NCBI GenBank assembly: GCA_965656535.1
Contig: CBFHKX010000002.1
Coordinates: 124,001-188,000, forward strand
Reading direction: 5' to 3'
Length of the DNA: 64,000 nt
From: Lishizhenia sp965656535
Lineage (GTDB): Bacteria; Bacteroidota; Bacteroidia; Flavobacteriales_D; Crocinitomicaceae
This document shows positions 61,902 to 64,000 of the stretch, piece by piece. The position numbers and the translations under genes are program-made. Below the pieces are notes generated by a model. That model searched no databases and was not told the origin of the DNA. It worked only from the letters and a program-made list of their open reading frames with translations. Within the stretch, counting starts at the first letter, position 1; the number at the start of each line of letters is the position of its first letter.

Positions 61902-62219
61902 TTAATCTTCTAATTTACGTTGGTAAATTTTATCTTCTTCCAACTCTTTAATTGCCATAGCAACTGGTTTTGGAAGCTTTTCGTAGAATTTTGAAATTTC
62001 GATTTGTTCTCTGTTTTCAAAAATCTCCTCTAAGTTGTCTGTAGAAGAAGCGAATTCAGCTAACTTTCTTGTCAGTTCTTCTTTCAACTCTACATTTAAC
62101 TGATTAGAACGCTTTGCTAACATTACTATAGATTCGTAAATGTTGCTTGTAGATTTTTCTAGATCAAGAGTGTTTCTAGTAATCGTTGTTCTTTCTGCTG
62201 TACTGTTTTTAAAGCTCAT
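61902..62219 (-). CDS. rpoZ: RNA polymerase omega-like subunit
   Basis: 105 residues. The Bacteroidota form of RpoZ/K06: TLDLEKSTSNIYESIVMLAK followed by RSNQL matches the omega helix region that clamps the beta-prime C-terminus. Extended acidic C-terminus compared with E. coli. Situated between bamD (2 bp) and coaBC (8 bp). Confidence 0.85.
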   Translation of the reverse strand: MSFKNSTAERTTITRNTLDLEKSTSNIYESIVMLAKRSNQLNVELKEELTRKLAEFASSTDNLEEIFENREQIEISKFYEKLPKPVAMAIKELEEDKIYQRKLED

Positions 62220-62221
62220 AA

Positions 62222-63280
62222 TTATACTTTATCCTGTAATTTTCCCAATTCTTTTTCTGCCTTTTGACCTAGGTCGTTTGCCTTTTTCAAATATTCAGAT
62301 TCAGGAAATTGGGTTACAAAGTTACGATATCTTTCTAATGTATCTTCAAGATAGATGATTTTTTTAGCTTTCGAGTTGAGTTGGGCTTTATCATAGGCTC
62401 TCAAAAGCTCAAAATATGCCTGTTTTTCGTCTACTAACAAAAGTTGTTCTCCGGCTTTTTCGTAATAACTTTGTATACGTTTAAGGTAATCAGATTCTTT
62501 GTACTTATTTGAAAATATGGTGTAATATTCTAACACTTTTTCAAAACGTTCTTTTTGTTTTGAAAAAATACTTTTGGTAGCTAAGATATACAAGTTTTTC
62601 ATCCTTACATATTGTATTTCCTCGGCATATTTACTTTGCGGATAAAGCTCTAAAAACGTAGTTGCAGAAGCATCAGCAGCTTTGTATCTTTCCATTCTGC
62701 TGTAAAGCATAACAGAATTATACTCTTTCGTTTCTATTTTGTAGCGCAATTTATCCATGTACTGGTTGCAGGAGTCTACCAACTTACTTTCTGGGTAGCG
62801 ATCAACAAAGAGCTGAAAATCATTGATAGCAATTTCTGTTTCTTCCTGATCCAAAGATTCTTCAGGAGATAGTTTTACAGAACACATTGCTGTCATAAAC
62901 AAACACTCTTCTGCCTTTGTGCTGAAAGGAAAACGGGCAACAAAATTATTGTAATAGTAACCAGCTAAATAATAATCGCCAGCAGCATAATAACATTGCG
63001 CCATCCTATAATAACTCAATTCTCCTTTTCCATCTCTCGGAAAACGTTGATAAATTTGCTCGTAAAGTGTGATTGCTCTGCCGTATTGTGCAAACCCTTT
63101 TTCAACTAATTCCCCTTCTTTTAATTTTCTTTTAGAAACGGCTTCTTCGTATAAGGCTTCAGCTTTGGCTAACTTTTGGTCATAATCGTCTCCTTTAACA
63201 ATTTGGTTAAAATCAGAGCAAGAAGTGAACACCAAAAGTATTAGTGTAGTAAGCGTAAAAATTATTTTCTGCGTATTCAT
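62222..63280 (-). CDS. bamD: Outer-membrane protein assembly factor BamD
   Basis: 352-residue lipoprotein (signal ending VFTSC) of TPR helices, about 100 residues longer than the E. coli protein owing to extra C-terminal repeats. Motifs: KGEGELSYYRMAQCYYAAGD-like TPR1 and FVARFPFSTKAEECLFMTAM. Part of the BAM machine that inserts beta-barrels. First gene of the bamD-rpoZ-coaBC-DUF4835-recN-DUF423 run. Confidence 0.92.
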   Translation of the reverse strand: MNTQKIIFTLTTLILLVFTSCSDFNQIVKGDDYDQKLAKAEALYEEAVSKRKLKEGELVEKGFAQYGRAITLYEQIYQRFPRDGKGELSYYRMAQCYYAAGDYYLAGYYYNNFVARFPFSTKAEECLFMTAMCSVKLSPEESLDQEETEIAINDFQLFVDRYPESKLVDSCNQYMDKLRYKIETKEYNSVMLYSRMERYKAADASATTFLELYPQSKYAEEIQYVRMKNLYILATKSIFSKQKERFEKVLEYYTIFSNKYKESDYLKRIQSYYEKAGEQLLLVDEKQAYFELLRAYDKAQLNSKAKKIIYLEDTLERYRNFVTQFPESEYLKKANDLGQKAEKELGKLQDKV

Positions 63281-63391
63281 TGCTTACAAAAATAAGAGTT
63301 TATCTTGTTAAGTAACGTTAATATTAAATCGGATGTTGTTTGCACTGAACTTATTTCGTTTTTTGCTGTTCAAATTGGAGGATGTAAATTC

Positions 63392-63399
63392 TATATTTG
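63392..63399 (+). promoter_or_regulatory. Candidate -7 element for uvrB
   Basis: TATATTTG matches TAnnTTTG, 19 bp before the uvrB ATG. TTG triplets upstream are 14 and 26 bp away, so no good -33 element. Confidence 0.45.
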
Positions 63400-63418
63400 T
63401 AAAGTAAATACAGTTGTA

Positions 63419-64000
63419 ATGGATTTTAAATTAGTTTCAGATTTTAAGCCTACCGGAGATCAACCACAAGCTATTAAAAAGCTAGTGGAAGGGATGAATG
63501 AGGGTGCACACCATCAAACACTTCTTGGGGTTACGGGATCAGGAAAAACATTTACCATGGCAAATGTTATTGCAGAAACAAACCGACCAACTTTAATTTT
63601 ATCGCATAATAAAACGCTTGCTGCACAGTTATATGGAGAATTTAAACAGTTTTTTCCAGAAAATGCGGTAGAGTATTTTGTTTCTTATTACGATTACTAC
63701 CAACCCGAAGCATATTTGCCAACTACGGATACATTTATTGAAAAAGACCTTCAAATAAATGATGAGATTGAGAAATTAAGACTATCGGCAACCTCATCTT
63801 TATTATCGGGAAGGAGAGATGTTATTGTAGTTTCATCTGTTTCGTGTATTTACGGGATGGGAAACCCAAACGAATTTGCTTCTAGTATTTTAGATGTACG
63901 TGTGGGCGACGTGGTTTCTAGAAATAAATTTCTGTTTAAACTAGTTGAGAGTTTATACGCTAGAACTACAGCTGAGTTTAAACGCGGTAGTTTTAGAGTT
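63419..64000 (+). CDS. uvrB: Excinuclease ABC subunit B (5' part, runs off the window)
   Basis: ATG at 63419; 194 codons are inside the window with no stop. Walker A GVTGSGKTFTMANVI, TLILSHNKTLAAQLYGEFKQ, YFVSYYDYYQPEAYLPTTDT (damage-wedging beta-hairpin start) and VSSVSCIYGMGNP are all UvrB hallmarks. Damage-recognition helicase of nucleotide excision repair. Divergent from bamD. Confidence 0.96.
   Translation, partial: MDFKLVSDFKPTGDQPQAIKKLVEGMNEGAHHQTLLGVTGSGKTFTMANVIAETNRPTLILSHNKTLAAQLYGEFKQFFPENAVEYFVSYYDYYQPEAYLPTTDTFIEKDLQINDEIEKLRLSATSSLLSGRRDVIVVSSVSCIYGMGNPNEFASSILDVRVGDVVSRNKFLFKLVESLYARTTAEFKRGSFRV

Noticed and set aside
1..64000. tRNA or rRNA genes
   Set aside because: Looked for cloverleaf-like GC-richer segments and CCA-type ends in the intergenic regions; none was convincing.

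Overview
The window is chromosomal DNA of a member of the Bacteroidota, most likely a marine or aquatic member of the Flavobacteriales. Support: clearly AT-rich DNA; TAnnTTTG-type -7 promoter elements and almost no Shine-Dalgarno sequences; gliding/type IX secretion (T9SS) genes (gldD, gldE, PorP/SprF proteins, T9SS C-terminal sorting domains of type A and type B); a lineage-typical 30-codon basic ribosomal-type protein; a fused alpha/beta 2-oxoacid dehydrogenase E1; DUF4296 and DUF4835 proteins. No rRNA, tRNA, CRISPR array or transposase gene was found.

Layout. 1-5.8 kb: lipoprotein MsrB, long-chain acyl-CoA synthetase, then an ECF sigma factor overlapping an unusual protein that joins an anti-sigma-like N-terminus and one membrane helix to a PorP/SprF-like outer-membrane barrel, followed by a normal PorP/SprF protein. 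6-10.3 kb: LtaS-like phosphotransferase overlapping a diacylglycerol-kinase-family gene, DUF1569 protein, transglutaminase-like membrane protein. 10.3-18.5 kb (minus): fused E1, secreted M14 carboxypeptidase, and the mutY-ssb-gldE-gldD cluster. 18.5-25.6 kb (plus): HU, the tiny basic protein, RNase G, RecX, a GT2 glycosyltransferase, dihydroorotase, DUF4296 lipoprotein, Mrp/NFU iron-sulfur proteins, DUF1801. 25.6-41 kb (minus): TonB-dependent receptor, MoxR ATPase, three SurA/PpiC-type periplasmic folding factors, IMP dehydrogenase, and an RND efflux operon. 41-48 kb: hypothetical protein, MurQ, cold-shock protein, MepA-like lipoprotein, rpsO-pnp, zinc-finger protein.

48-56 kb is the accessory-looking part: dipeptidyl peptidase III, a repeat-rich spacer, a T9SS type-B cell-surface gene broken in an A8 homopolymer, a decayed second copy of the 5' end of the peptidase gene, ornithine aminotransferase, and a DUF559 endonuclease-like gene sitting between 202-bp inverted-repeat-ended elements (three copies). 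55.9-64 kb returns to core genes: PEP carboxykinase, DUF423, RecN, DUF4835, CoaBC, RpoZ, BamD and the start of uvrB.

The main themes are envelope biogenesis (BamD, SurA/PpiC set, T9SS/gliding parts, RND pump, MepA/MurQ) and housekeeping. The two most unusual features are the sigma/anti-sigma-PorP fusion operon (2.57-5.77 kb) and the DUF559 gene with its palindrome-ended repeats (54.88-55.88 kb).
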